DNA of 64,000 nt from Nymphaea colorata (GCF_008831285.2 NW_022204507.1:3635017-3699016), one strand, 5' to 3'; shown: positions 1-10,689, counted from the stretch's first letter. Numbers and translations are program-made. The notes: generated by a model from the sequence alone, not told the origin.

Positions 1-23
1 TACATTGTTAGGTTTGAGAAAAA

Positions 24-2350
24 ATGTCACGGCGGGATCCAGCATTGAAACATTCCATTGAAGAAGATCATGATGATAAAGAAAAAATGGGAAACTTGAT
101 ATGAAATTATTGTAAGGAAACTTATAAAGGTAGTGTTTTAAGAAAGAAACAACACTTGGCTGGAACTAAAAAAGAAGCTAAAGCATGTTACAAAGCCCAC
201 AAAGTGTTGTAAAATCTTTCAATAATTATTTGCAGGTACAAAAACGTGAAATACAAAGAAAAAAAAGACAATCTTGAATTGCATAGAAATGAATGTTTGG
301 ATGAAGGAATGATTAGTGGTGGCCCTACATCTCCCAATGTTCGTGCATTTGGAATTTCATGAGGACCAATGGATCAATTTATAACTTTAGATATGCGACA
401 ACCAACAATCAACAATGCCATCAAGAAAGAGGAAAGAAAGCAAGTATATTCTGCCATAGGTCAGTTTTTTTCTGCAAATGTTTTATCATTTAACTTATGT
501 GACACTCCATATTTTGGAAGAATGATTGAAGCTGTGGGAAATTATGGTCGATGATTGAAACCACCAACCGAAAATGATATGTGGACTTCAATCCTATAAG
601 AAGAAGTTGACAAACTGCAAATAAAATTAAAGGACTACAATAAGACATGGTTGAAGACTGGTTGTACCATAATCGCAGATAACTGGATTGATATTAAAAG
701 TGGAAATTTGATAAACTTTCTTGTAAATAATCCTTCAGATACAACGTATTTAAAGTCTTGTGATATTAATGGTATAAAAAAGACAGCTAATAATTTGGTA
801 AAACTATTCATAGAGATAATTAAAAAAGTTAGAAAGAAAAACGTAATGTAATTAGCTGCAGGTATAAAGTTAAAAGAAATTGATAGCTTTCAACATATTT
901 TTTGGACATGTTGTGCAGCTCATTGCCTAGATTTAATTTTTGAAAATATTGCTAAGGTACGTTTGCTTAAGGAAGTGATTGAAAAAACAAAAGTTGTAAG
1001 TACACTTAATATGAACATACTTGGGTATTAAATTTGATGAGAAAATGCACAAATGATAAAGAACTTCTATAGCCTGCTATTACATGTTTTGCTACTTTGT
1101 ATCTTACTTTACAGAGTATTCGTACAAACAAAATAGCATTGAAGAACAAGTTACTCAAGATGAAATATTATTAAGGTTACATTATCCTTAGTGACTATTA
1201 TACTAAAAATCCCAAAGGCAAGGTAGTAATGTGAATTGTTACTCAAGATGAACTATTATTAAGGTTACATTATCTTTAGTGAAGGTGTTGAGAGTTGTTG
1301 ATTCAAATGAAAAGCTAGTTAAGGGATTTTTGGACAATCATATAAAAAGGCCAAAAGAAAAAATAACATGTAATATAGATAATGATAAAAAAAATATATG
1401 AAAATTTAGCAAATAATTGATAATAGGTGGGATAATCAATCGTTTACATGCTGCAAGGTATGATCTAAACTCACATTTTCATTATGACAATGATGTCCTC
1501 AAAGATAAAAAAATAAATACTGGGCTAATGGAATGCTTAGAAGTTTTGGTGCCTACTATAGAAGAAAGATTTGATATTTTAGTTCAACTTGATTCATATC
1601 AGAATGAAGTTGGTGAGTTTGGCACATCATTAGTAATTATACCAAAAAGAAAAAACATCATGGTACATATTTTTTTTGTTGTTTTGATTTATATTATGAA
1701 CTTATGAGTGGATAAAATGAAGTTATCTAAACAACTCTTGTCATTTATTTTTGTCAATTGATTGGTGGAATACATTCGGCAAAAATGCAAAAGAATTGAA
1801 GAATTTTGCTATGAGAATTCTCAATCTTACATACAGTGCATCAGGATATGAATGTAAATGCATCTCATTCTTTTTGGTAAATAAATGAAACTGTCAAATA
1901 ATTTATTGTGCTACCATTCAAATGTTTTTTTATAATTATCAAAATGATTAACTAATGCAGATACATGACATACAAAAACAAGAAATCGCATTGAGCTAGA
2001 AAAACTTAATTCTTTGGCTTTCATCATGTATATATGAAGATGAATACAGAAAGTGTTTCATCTTCTCAAAAGAAAAGTGTTGGCAAAGGTAATGCTATAT
2101 GTTTGTAATTTTTGAAATAAAGATAAGAACATTGTCCTTTTTCTTTAATAATTGTTGTATTTTGTTATGTGTTAGTGTTTTTATATGAAGGTAAAACAAT
2201 ATAGAAGATTTAGAATATGAGAGTTTAGATGAAGATGAAGATGAACTTATTCAATATTTGGATGGTTCAAATGACAATGAACTGTCATCCATTAAAGAAT
2301 ATGACAAACATGAAGATGCAATTGACCAATTGCCTACAAAAGTTATTTGA
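24..2350 (+). pseudogene. hAT-family transposase gene, decayed (copy 1)
   Basis: Remnant of a plant hAT transposase of the BED zinc finger / DUF659 / C-terminal dimerisation type. The start codon at 24 opens MSRRDPALKHS, followed by a BED-like piece (NYCKETYKG, then HLAGTKKEAKAC). DUF659-like sequence runs from about 640 to 960 (GCTIIADNWIDIKSGNLINF, then CAAHCLDL). The hAT dimerisation region follows near 1760-1860 (WWNTFGK-like, then AMRILNLTYSASGYE, partly frameshifted). The acidic C-terminal exon is near 2170-2350 and ends at TGA 2348-2350. The first in-frame stop is at 102-104 and many more follow, so no active enzyme is encoded. The 5' terminal inverted repeat must lie left of the window. 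Homology to other copies stops at about 2489, where pararetrovirus sequence begins. The family call is firm; exon limits are approximate. Confidence 0.82.
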
Positions 2351-2489
2351 ACTTTGTTAAGTATCACTTGATAATTACACAAATTAACTTTCTTTTAATT
2401 TTTGTACATATACATATTTCAATATGCTTATATTATTGTTCAACAATACTTATTATTTACTTATTCTCTTAATTGATATTATTATCTGA

Positions 2490-2734
2490 ACATACATAAA
2501 AACTTTCATTAAAAGTAGAACATACTTACAACACCAAGAGCGTACTACTATGCTCTGATACCAAACAGAAAAGGGGGCCGGGTTTAAACACAAAAGCGCT
2601 GGTTCGCTTTTACAACAGCGTGGGAGGCAGAGGAGTGGGGAAGAAGAAAAGGAAGGGGAGTGAGGAAGGGAGATGGATTCAAGCACTTAGAAGCAAGTAC
2701 TCAGTGGTGGATGGGTGAGAGGATGATGAGTACA
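2490..2734 (-). other. Inverted pararetrovirus leader fragment
   Basis: Reading the minus strand, this segment matches the leader of the forward promoter/leader copies at 3231-3406, 6712-6950 and 12790-12972. It includes the pyrimidine-rich CTCCCTTCCTCACTCC stretch, the GCGCTTTTGTG-type motif and the region downstream of the primer-binding site. It begins exactly where hAT homology ends and stops at 2734, where a forward-oriented sequence begins. It is a rearranged, inverted piece of the viral intergenic region with no intact gene. Confidence 0.8.
2552..2563 (-). promoter_or_regulatory. Inverted tRNA-Met primer-binding site
   Basis: The minus strand reads TGGTATCAGAGC, the 12-nt complement of the 3' end of initiator tRNA-Met used by Caulimoviridae and many Copia elements. 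It lies at the expected place downstream of the leader within the inverted fragment. Confidence 0.75.
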
Positions 2735-3149
2735 AACGCTTTATTAATTTTATGATTTCAATATAGTTTTAATTAGGACTTTGAGCATATTTTAAGGTTT
2801 GTTTTTGTAAGACTTCAATATTATCTTTATATTCCTAGAAGCTTCCAATTTTGCTTAAGATGGTGGTCAATTGGTCTTTCAAGTATCTTTGATTTTCTAA
2901 TATTTCTTTAAGAATATTATTTTTAAGTGTATCAAATATGGGTTGCCAAAAGGCCTAATTCTTTATATTGTAGGATTCTAGGTTTTGCGCTAAAGAAAAG
3001 TGTAGATCGGTTATACTATTTAGTTGTTGAGACATGCGACTAGTGTCTTCATTATGAAATAAATGTTTTCCATTTTGGAAATAACATGTATGACTGAATT
3101 GGTTGTTTTTTATAGTGCTCTTAGTTTTTGGTATAATTCTAAGTTCAGG
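2735..3149 (+). other. Region upstream of viral promoter copy 1, no gene seen
   Basis: AT-rich sequence with no sustained ORF. It lies between the inverted leader fragment and promoter copy 1, so it may be 3' or upstream viral intergenic sequence, but I could not align it convincingly to the other copies. Confidence 0.4.
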
Positions 3150-3406
3150 TTTAGCTTGTTCAGAAAGGAATCCTATTCCTTTTCGAGATTATAATTACTT
3201 TTGAAGTTTCGTGCCTATATAAGCACCACCTCAGCATCTGTACTCATCATCCTCTCACCCATCCACCACCAAGTAGTAGCTTCTAAGTGCTTGAGTCCAT
3301 CTCCCTTCCTCACTCCCCTTCCTTTTCTTCTTCTCCACTCCTCTACTTCCCATGCTGTTGTAAAAGCGATCCGGCGCTTTTGTGCTTAAACCCGGCCCCC
3401 TTTTCT
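3150..3406 (+). promoter_or_regulatory. Pararetrovirus promoter/leader, copy 1
   Basis: Shares with the copies at 6675 and 12700 the upstream motif AAAGGAATCCTATTCC, a TATA box (TATATAAG, 3216-3223) embedded in TGCCTATATAAGCACCACC, and the pyrimidine-rich leader. Conservation stops at TTTTCT (3406), within about four bases of where the primer-binding site would start. The site itself and the downstream leader are missing. The likely role was to drive pregenomic RNA of the protease/RT unit that follows. TATA to expected primer site is about 194 bp, as in copy 2. Confidence 0.78.
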
Positions 3407-3444
3407 GATCCAAGATTTGTATGACTGAAGCATGAAAATTATGT

Positions 3445-3672
3445 TTGAAAGAAAGACAATATCAATTTATTCTAGAAAAAATGGTTGGAAGAAAAGACGA
3501 TACTATAGAAAAACAAATCCTTGTAGTAGAAAATAGAATAGATGATATAGAAAGAACATTAACTACAGTTGAACTAAAGATAGGATCCTTAGAGATCAAG
3601 ATAGTGAGGCTTGATCCAATGAATTACGAGGTGCAAAATACCAACAACAAAGGTAAAGGCATAATTTTTTAA
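3445..3672 (+). CDS. Coiled-coil leader peptide upstream of viral protease (remnant)
   Basis: Open frame of 75 codons just upstream of the viral protease. It is rich in Glu, Lys, Ile and Leu, and heptad-like spacing (ENRIDDIERTLTTVELKIGS) suggests a coiled coil. It begins about 40 bp after the truncated leader and ends at TAA before the protease, so it is probably the broken N-terminal part of the protease-RT polyprotein. No enzymatic motif is visible. The start is the first ATG of the open frame, and the true viral start is unknown because the leader junction is rearranged. Confidence 0.5.
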   Translation: MKERQYQFILEKMVGRKDDTIEKQILVVENRIDDIERTLTTVELKIGSLEIKIVRLDPMNYEVQNTNNKGKGIIF

Positions 3673-3729
3673 AAAGGTGAGAGGGCACTAACTACCATAA
3701 CCTTTCTCAATATGAAGATTGACCATAAG

Positions 3730-5703
3730 GAATAAAGAAGAACAACTATCGAAATTCCTTATATATTCAAAATAGAAAAGTAGAAATTAGAAATAGATGC
3801 CCTAATAGACACAGGGTGTAGTGTTTCAATGTTAGACAAAGCATTAGTCCCACCAGAGTATCATAGAAGCCTAGTCCCTGCCTTACAACTTTGGGAAGAA
3901 CAAATGAATGGATCCTTACATAAATATGATGAAGAGATATGCAAATATAAAATAGCTTTTAGAATCTCTCAAGAGGAATATACTGCCTACCAACCAGGGC
4001 CTAAGACATTCATTAGACATATGCAATTACATGATAGTACAAAATGCATTATAGGACTAAATTTCATTCTAGAAAATATGGCTGGATGTGTCCTTTTTTT
4101 TCTTAACAACTAAGTTCCTTGGGTACGAGAATGGAAATCATACGAAAATAAAGGCTCTAAAGGTAAAATTCTAGGAGCCTGTAAGGAAAAAGTAGATCTA
4201 TCTTCCGGAGAAGAAGAAGATGACCCAAAAAAAATTAGAAATAGACCCCAAATATAACCTTATGAATATACAAAAACTCTATAATAAATTAGAAACAGGC
4301 TGTACAGAAATAGGTGATTTGCTCAGAATATTAGGAAAGGATGAAATCATAAGAGAAATACCTATTAAACATTAGGATCATAATAAAATAGAATGTATAC
4401 TACAGATAAAAGATCCAAGATTTACTATTTCCAACAAAAAGATAAATGCTACGAATGAAAATATCAAAAATTTTGAGACACATGTAAATGAATTGTTGAA
4501 ACTAAGAGTCATAAGGAGAAGTTTAAGCCCTCACAGAAGTCCTGCCTTTATTGTCAATAAACATAGTGAACAAGTCTATGGAAAATCAAGAATGGTCATA
4601 GACTATAGGCAACTTAATGATAACACTATAGAGGACTCTTATGATATACCTGATAAAATTGAATTAATCAATACTATACAACACAGTAAAATATTTAGTA
4701 AATTTGATTGCAAATCTAGATTTTGGCAGGTAAAAGTGCATAAGGATAGTATTCAATGGACTGCATTTACTTGTCCTTTAGGAAGCTTTGCATGGTTAGT
4801 CATACCTTTTGGTTGAAAAAATACTCCTGCTATATTGTAACATAAAATGAATATGATATTTGGCCAATATAGAGGATTTGTTTGTATTTAAATAGATGAC
4901 ATCCTTATTCATAGTAAAACCCAACCAGAACATATAGACCACTTAAAGATAGTATTAGGAGAATTTTTACGAAATGGAATTATAATTAGTAGTAAAAAGG
5001 CATAGTTTTTTAGAAAACACATAGAATATCTAGCTGTAGAAATTAGTGAAGGGAAAGTCAAACTACAACCACATATAGCAACAAAAGCTTTAGAATTTGA
5101 GATACATGACATCAAAAGCCTTCAATGGTTTTTAGAATTAGTAAACTTTGCTAGACCATTTATTAAAGACTTAGGGAAACTGGTCAGCCCATTATATAGT
5201 AAACTTGGGCAAACTGGGGTTAAGACCTTTAATATAGAAGATATGAAACAAATAGAAAAAGTTAAGGAAGCAATAAAACACTTACCAGAAATGTATCTAC
5301 CCCTAGACTCAGATTTCTTAATAGTTGAATTTGATGGATGGATTAACGGGTGGGGAGCAGTGCTAAAAATGAAACCTAACAAGTATGCTTCCAAAGTGAC
5401 AAAAGTCATCTGCAGATATAGCAGCGGCCAATACAAGGAAAAGAGACTTTCTAGTAGTATAGATCAGGAAATTCTTGCAGTAGTATATGGGCTCAACAGT
5501 TTTCGCTTATTTTTGCTAAACAAAAAAGAAATAATAGTTAGGACCGATTGTGATGCTATTGTAAAATTCTATGAAAATTAAAATTCTAAAAGAATAAGTG
5601 AGAGAAGATGGATATCCTTTAAAGACACCTTTATAAACCAAAATCATAAAGTGACATTTGAACACAAAAAGGAGAAAACAATCATTTAGCCGACATGCTA
5701 AGT
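3730..5703 (+). pseudogene. Endogenous pararetrovirus protease - reverse transcriptase - RNase H
   Basis: Decayed pol unit of a Caulimoviridae member. An aspartic protease active-site motif (ALIDTGCSVSM, DTG at 3808-3816) is followed by protease sequence to about 4110. The RT runs from about 4490 to 5150, with MVIDYRQLNDNT, then YDIPDKIELIN and FSKFDCKS. The catalytic box survives as IDDILIHS near 4892-4915, but the preceding tyrosine codon is now TAA (4889-4891). RNase H follows at about 5300-5700, with FDGWINGWGAVL, then QEILAVVYGLN and a C-terminal NNHLADMLSR in another frame. Stops include TGA 4814-4816 and others near 4840, 5003 and 5579, so it cannot make enzyme. It lies between promoter copies 1 and 2. 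RT wording and organisation suggest florendovirus or petuvirus relatives; the genus is an inference. Confidence 0.88.
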
Positions 5704-5716
5704 AGACTTCTAAAAG

Positions 5717-5959
5717 ATGAATAGAGACATTGATGTTTATGAATCCGAGATAAGAAAACTCAATAAAATTATAAGTTATCTTGACCAATCAAGAGTAAGC
5801 TTACATGACCTTGACCCTGCTTTCTCCATCGAAATAAGGAAAGTTAGTGATAATTTTTTAGACATTGTTTTAAGTATGAAGCAGTTGGTTGTTCCTTGGT
5901 TGTTGCATGAAACAAGTACGAGTTCGAGCATCTTCATATCATTCTTCTCTCGATTCTAG
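5717..5959 (+). CDS. Small ORF between RNase H and downstream viral ORF, function unknown
   Basis: Eighty codons open directly after the RNase H region. The ATG overlaps the RNase H frame's terminal stop, in ATGAATAG. The N-terminal half is charged and helical-looking (YESEIRKLNKIISYLDQ), and the C-terminal part is Ser/Phe-rich. I recognise no family. It could be a viral accessory product, the tail of the polyprotein in a shifted frame, or chance. The gap after it (from about 5989) matches the gap before the ORF at 10690, so the small ORF belongs to the viral block. Confidence 0.4.
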   Translation: MNRDIDVYESEIRKLNKIISYLDQSRVSLHDLDPAFSIEIRKVSDNFLDIVLSMKQLVVPWLLHETSTSSSIFISFFSRF

Positions 5960-6055
5960 GTAACATTATTTAAGGGATCTGCACATAGACATTAGCCATA
6001 GTAGACAAGATAGAATGCATTGTTTCACTTGATATTTTTCTTATTATAGGACAAG

Positions 6056-6196
6056 ATGGCCTCTACAAACCAGTTGCCCCTTAACCCAGACGTAGGATTA
6101 CCAATATTTTCCCCTCATTCAAATTTGGTCTTTCGAACCTCTCCAGGTCTCACCCTTGATCTGAAAGATCATGTCCTTTTAGACAACCTCTATTAA
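6056..6196 (+). pseudogene. Viral downstream ORF, copy A, truncated
   Basis: Begins MASTNQLPLNPDVGLPIFS and resembles the start of the ORF at 10690 (MASSSQPH, then a PDLGLLIFPPDSN-type segment and LDQKDHILLDN). The preceding 60 bases, with a CATTAGCCATAGTAGACAAG motif, are also shared. The frame stops at TAA 6194-6196. Florendoviruses are reported to carry a second ORF of unknown function after the polyprotein, and this could be it. Only the first ~46 codons survive before the rearranged patch. Confidence 0.6.
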
Positions 6197-6255
6197 AACA
6201 AAAGAAATCCCTCATACCTAAAAATCCTTTCTTTATTAGCCAGCCATTAGTTAGC

Positions 6256-6674
6256 CCATGATCCTTAATTATTACCCTCAGTAATACACATGTGGTCCCA
6301 ACGAGTTGCTAGGAAATGAGACAAAATGAATTAGGAAATGTGGACAACGAGAAGAAATGTATCTTTTCTACTACAAGGATTTGTTTTAGTATCAGAGCTA
6401 TAAAGCCTTATGGCTATGTTAACTTGGACAAGGTTATCTAGTAAAATATGGTCTTTTTGGTCAAGAGTCATGTCAGGCAAGGTTAAGAATGTAACATTGG
6501 AGTCGGGGGGAAATATAGGCAAACTTCATCAGACATATGCAATTGCATGATAGTACAAAATGCATTATAGGACTAAATTTCTTTCACAGTAATAGGTTTC
6601 TATGAACATATAACACATCTACTATAAAAAAGAACAAACTAGAACACAGGGCCAGGTTTAAGCACAAAAGCGAT
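6256..6674. other. Scrambled mosaic of viral fragments
   Basis: Four short pieces from elsewhere in this viral block are stitched together. 6256 to ~6372 matches the coat-protein region at ~9457-9575 on the plus strand. About 6420-6521 is an inverted match to the downstream ORF start at 10738-10837. 6526 to ~6582 matches protease sequence at ~4015-4070 on the plus strand. About 6648-6672 is an inverted match to the leader motif near 3365-3395. Promoter copy 2 starts immediately afterwards. 6583-6647 is unassigned. This fits complex recombination or end-joining during or after integration. Confidence 0.72.
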
Positions 6675-6908
6675 ATTTGTTTTGAAGTCTGGTGCCTATA
6701 TAAGCACCACCTCAGCGTCTGTACTCGTCATCCTCTCACCCATCCACCACCGAGTACTTGCTTCTAAGTGCTTGAGTCCATCTCCCTTCCTCACTCCCCT
6801 TCCTTTTCTTCTTCTCCACTCCTCTGCCTCCCATGCTGTTTTAAAAGCGAAGCGGCGCTTTTGTGCTTAAGCCCGGCCCACTTTTCTATTTGGTATCAGA
6901 GCACAGTA
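6675..6908 (+). promoter_or_regulatory. Pararetrovirus promoter/leader copy 2 with primer-binding site
   Basis: The most complete forward copy. TATATAAG is at 6697-6704 in the shared TGCCTATATAAGCACCACC context, followed by the pyrimidine-rich leader. The tRNA-Met primer-binding site TGGTATCAGAGC is at 6891-6902. In Caulimoviridae this site primes minus-strand synthesis and lies in the intergenic region. It directly precedes the long leader of the movement/coat-protein unit. Sequence upstream of 6675 is replaced by the mosaic patch, so enhancer elements are missing. Confidence 0.82.
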
Positions 6909-7717
6909 GTACGCTCTTGGTGTTGCAAGTATGTTCTGCTTTTAGTGAAAGTTTTTATGTGTGTTTAAAGTTTTCTTTAGTGTTTCGCTTACAAGCCAAA
7001 CGAGAAAGTCTCTTCCCCGGAAGCATGTATCTTTGCATACGCCTGCATAATCTGTTGTTATGAATCTTTGTGTTTTATGTTGAAAGTTCTGGCCCTAGCC
7101 AAGAACCATGCTTTATAAGGAAGAACCTGCTATAACATGTTTTGTTCATGATATGATTTCCGTGTTTCTGAGTTCTTGATCCTCTGGACGAGCCATTGTG
7201 TTAATCCTCTAAGACCAATAGGCTATTGTGGAAAAGAAGTACCCACCGAGGCAAGGAGCCATTTAGGAGAAAAAAAGTACATGAACGGTGAGGTCTGAAT
7301 GGGATGAAATGGTGTCAAACATAAAAAGTTTTCAAAATCGAGGGAATCATACCATAAGTTTGCCATGTTCTAGTTTGTTCTTTTTTATAATAGATGTGTT
7401 CTCTGTTCGTAGAAACTTGTTCCTGTGAAAGGAATTTTTCCAGCCTAAAACAAAAGACCTGTAAACAGATTTTGAAGTAGTGTAAATGATACATAGGACT
7501 GCGGTATAAAAAGAGATGAGTACCTACTAGGCTCAAGAACCTTTTGATTTCGAAAAACCATGCCTAAAGAACCCTTTGATTTTGGAAAACTGCATTTGCT
7601 TAAAATCCAAAAATATTTAATGCTCTTATAGTAGCCAAAATTAGTAGTAGTTTTATAAGTTTACTTTATTCTCTTTGTAGTTTAATTAGTTTACTGTATT
7701 ATCTTTCACAGTATTAT
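6909..7717 (+). other. Viral 5' leader downstream of primer site
   Basis: About 800 bases with only short ORFs lie between the primer-binding site and the first sizeable viral ORF at 7718. Long leaders with small upstream ORFs are typical of caulimovirid pregenomic RNA. No protein homology is seen. The first ~60 bases after the primer site are also present in the inverted fragment at 2490-2550. Confidence 0.55.
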
Positions 7718-8134
7718 ATGTATAGACTAGAATTTTTGAATCTTCAAATATACCCAAAACATAAGACCCTAAAAACTAGCAAACTTTCCAGACATATCTT
7801 TTTCTACTATACTTATTCTATGAGAAATAAAGAAGACATCTACATACAAAGTCTGAAAGAAAAAAGAACCTACTATCCAGATATAGAAGGACTTAGTACA
7901 TATGATCCACCTAGTAGTTCTGATAAAATAATGGTACGACAACTAAAGATGATAATTATTATGATAACAAAATTAAGTCAAAGAATTAGCCAACTTGAAC
8001 GAACTATAGGCAAAAAACCAAAACCACAGGAAGCAAACTTAGAAGAACTAACAAAAAAGCTAGACAACCTAAACATAGGAAATGTTGTGATCAAACTTAC
8101 CCCTACCCCGATTCTAGCTTTTTCTAGACGATAA
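7718..8134 (+). CDS. Viral coiled-coil ORF preceding movement protein
   Basis: An open 138-codon frame with a basic N-terminus, a PPSSSDK linker and a C-terminal heptad-like helix (KLSQRISQLERTIGKK, then LEELTKKLDNL). Its TAA stop (8132-8134) overlaps the ATG of the movement-protein frame (8134-8136) as TAATG. Such overlaps support termination-reinitiation coupling in related viruses. Small coiled-coil proteins upstream of the movement protein occur in several Caulimoviridae, but I cannot name a homologue. This is one of the few frames in the block without an internal stop. The true start may be an internal Met, for example MRNKEDIYIQ. Confidence 0.55.
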   Translation: MYRLEFLNLQIYPKHKTLKTSKLSRHIFFYYTYSMRNKEDIYIQSLKEKRTYYPDIEGLSTYDPPSSSDKIMVRQLKMIIIMITKLSQRISQLERTIGKKPKPQEANLEELTKKLDNLNIGNVVIKLTPTPILAFSRR

Positions 8135-9008
8135 TGGCTGTAAGACATTCTTTTTCTAGTATTGGTAGAAACCTTAGTGATACTAATGAAATAAGGCGAA
8201 TAGATGAAAATCTATTAACTAGAATGATCTGAACCTAGGGTCCTACCCCTAGAACGTTGGAAGAAATAATAGATGTAGATAGGGATTTAGAAATTTACAA
8301 TAATCATCAACTCTCTTTGTTAAACCCTAGGACTTTATATAGGATAGGGTTTTGGAGTGTAAACCCACAATTAGTTAGAATAAGTAGAGAAGAAGAAGTC
8401 TGTGTAACTACTGAACACCAAAACATTGGCATCGTTAGTCAAGGCAGTATTAAAAATTATTATGAAACCATTATAGATTTATTCATCTTGGTCTAATAAT
8501 CATAGGAATGAAGGGTTTGGCTAGAAGAAATCTAGGATGGGCTAATGATGCTCGAAAAGCCATTATAGCAAGTATGGAAATTGACATGTCCAACAATAAG
8601 GGAATATTCTATTGTGCACCTGATTTCTTGCTAAGCATAAGATATCTAGAACATATTATCATAGGAATGCAAACTAAATGATATGAAACATTCACAGGAA
8701 AATCTAATTTACTTATAAATGTTGGATTCCTAGGAAAAGTAACAAATAGCGGTACTACAAAGTATAAAATCGATACAACGGCCATCATTGAATCTATGAC
8801 TAGTATAGGTATAAGAATGATTAAGCCTATGACTATTGATACTGAAGAATTAGAAGGATTGGACTGGAATATTATTAAAATTTCTGAAGAAAGTTTAAAG
8901 TTTAAAAACCCCAATGGTAGTTATAATGTGAGATTTCTAGACTATAAGGAAAAACAACCTAATGAAGAAAACGAATCTGAAGAATTTCGTAAACAAATAG
9001 AAGATTAA
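8134..9008 (+). pseudogene. Endogenous pararetrovirus movement protein (30K type)
   Basis: Starts MAVRHSFSSIGRN at 8134. Stops appear near 8228-8236, after which the same frame continues through LNPRTLYRIGFWSVNPQLV. The rest of the domain is in a different frame from ~8490 (ARRNLGWANDARKAIIAS, GIFYCAPDFLLSIRYLEHI, then FTGKSNLLINVGFLGK, near 8510-8740). These segments match the 30K-superfamily movement protein of Caulimoviridae, which makes tubules for cell-to-cell movement. An in-frame stop interrupts it near 8680. The acidic tail ends at the TAA before 9009. At least one frameshift and several nonsense codons make it non-functional. Confidence 0.75.
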
Positions 9009-10564
9009 TGAAATCCTTAGAACATAATTGTATTTTACTTCTTAAGGGATTTGACTTATCAGAAGAAGATGTCCTTAGACTAGAAATAAAATTAGTCGAA
9101 GAAGGCAAAATTCAAGAAGAAGATAACCTATATATAGATCCCTAGAGAAACATTAGGATAAATAGGCTAGAAGATATTTTCATACAGAAACCTGTGAATA
9201 TCTCAAAAAATCTTATGGAAATAGATGCTCCAGAATCCTCCCTGATTACTACTGAAAGATCACCACAAGATCAACCACAAACTCAACCCCCATCAACTTC
9301 ATCGATAGTATTCTATTCACCTAGACAACCTCATAGAAGACCTTATGTAGAATATAAAGAGCGAGATACCTATAAACCTAAGGGCAAAAGCATGCCTTTA
9401 GAAACCTTAGACAGGAAAGATCTGTTAGATGAAGGAAGAATCTTGAACATAAGTACCCATGATCCACAATTATTACGTACAATAATAGACATGTGGTCCC
9501 AACAAGTTGCTAGGAAATGAGACAAAATGAATCAAAAAATGTGGACAATAGAAGGAATGTATACTTGGGCAGAAAAATTTTTAGGAGAAATTCCTAGAGC
9601 ATCTTGGGAAGTTCACAAAAGAGAACATTTGCAAGACTTACAAAAGGAAATTTTATTAGGAAAGAACATTTATAACTTCACTAACAAAATACAATTACTT
9701 CTGTTAGGATACCAACCAAATATAGGGTTTGATAAACAATAACAATATTCGATTAGAAAATTAGAACAACTCCAAATTAAAGATTGGCATTATATAAAAC
9801 CTTTCTTACAGGATTTCTTTTATTATAGTTCATTAGCAGGATGTTTTTATAATAAGGAAATAAGAGAAAGCCTATTTCTTAATTACCAGATCCATTGAGC
9901 TCTGTGCTTCATAAAAAATACAAAGAAAAAGAAACAATACCTCAACTAGATAACATTAGCATAAGAATCCAATTTATTATTGAAGAGTTAGTAAAGAAAT
10001 GTACTGAAATAACCATTTTCAAACAATTAAAGGAGAATATAGTTTTTGCAAACAAATTTATACACCACAAACATATGATAAAAAACCTAGACACCCAAAA
10101 ACTTATAAGGCAAGAGATGAAGATAAACGACGAAGATACTACCTTCAAAAATCTAATGCTAGAAAACCCTACCTTGACAAACATAGACATATTAGAAAAT
10201 ATAACACCCAAAGGGATTACAAAAACAAATTAACATGCATCACTTGTGGTAGTCCTCAACATTTAGCTAGGGCTGTTCAAAACGAAAAAATCTTTACAAT
10301 AAGGCTTCAATCCTTGTTGACTGTGTAAATGAAGATGTGTTGGCTTTAGATAAATATATTAGCGATACTGAAAGCATCTACAGTATTGTCTCTATAGACG
10401 AATCATTCCATGATCATAATTCCTCTGATGAAGAACCTTTTAGTGATAGCCACTTGAGTCATCACATGCTCGAATCAAATAGAAAATATGGTGAAGCATT
10501 CCAAGACAAAATTTCCACATTAACTAACCTACAATACATGTTGGATAACATGAATAATGACTAA
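9009..10564 (+). pseudogene. Endogenous pararetrovirus coat protein region
   Basis: A Pro/Gln/Ser-rich linker (about 9230-9330) precedes the coat-protein core, which includes MWTIEGMYTWAEKFLGEIP near 9539. The core continues across a stop into the segment near 9760-9880. After the basic region, a CCHC zinc-knuckle start (CITCGSPQHLAR, near 10234-10270) is followed by a frameshift that removes the last Cys from the frame. An acidic Ser/Asp-rich tail ends at TAA 10562-10564. Basic region plus zinc knuckle plus acidic tail is the usual coat-protein arrangement in Caulimoviridae. In-frame stops include TGA 9518-9520 and TAA near 9740. No protease follows; the sequence goes straight to the spacer before the downstream ORF at 10690. 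Confidence 0.75.
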
Positions 10565-10689
10565 TAATGTTTGGTAGATTTTTGAGCATCATTTAGGATA
10601 TATTTTTAAAATTCTTGAATAAACATTAGCTACGGTAGACAAAGTAGAATGCATTCTTTTTTCTAACACAAAATTTTGTTTCAAGAAAC

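Noticed and set aside
3201-3389. Ser/Pro-rich ORFs in each promoter copy (also 2453-2686, 6682-6968, 12850-13074)
   Set aside because: They are translations of the conserved pyrimidine-rich viral leader. They recur because the leader is duplicated, in different frames and strands, with no coding constraint visible.
6331-6522. Minus-strand ORF starting MPIFPPDSN
   Set aside because: It is the inverted fragment of the downstream viral ORF within the mosaic patch, not an independent gene.
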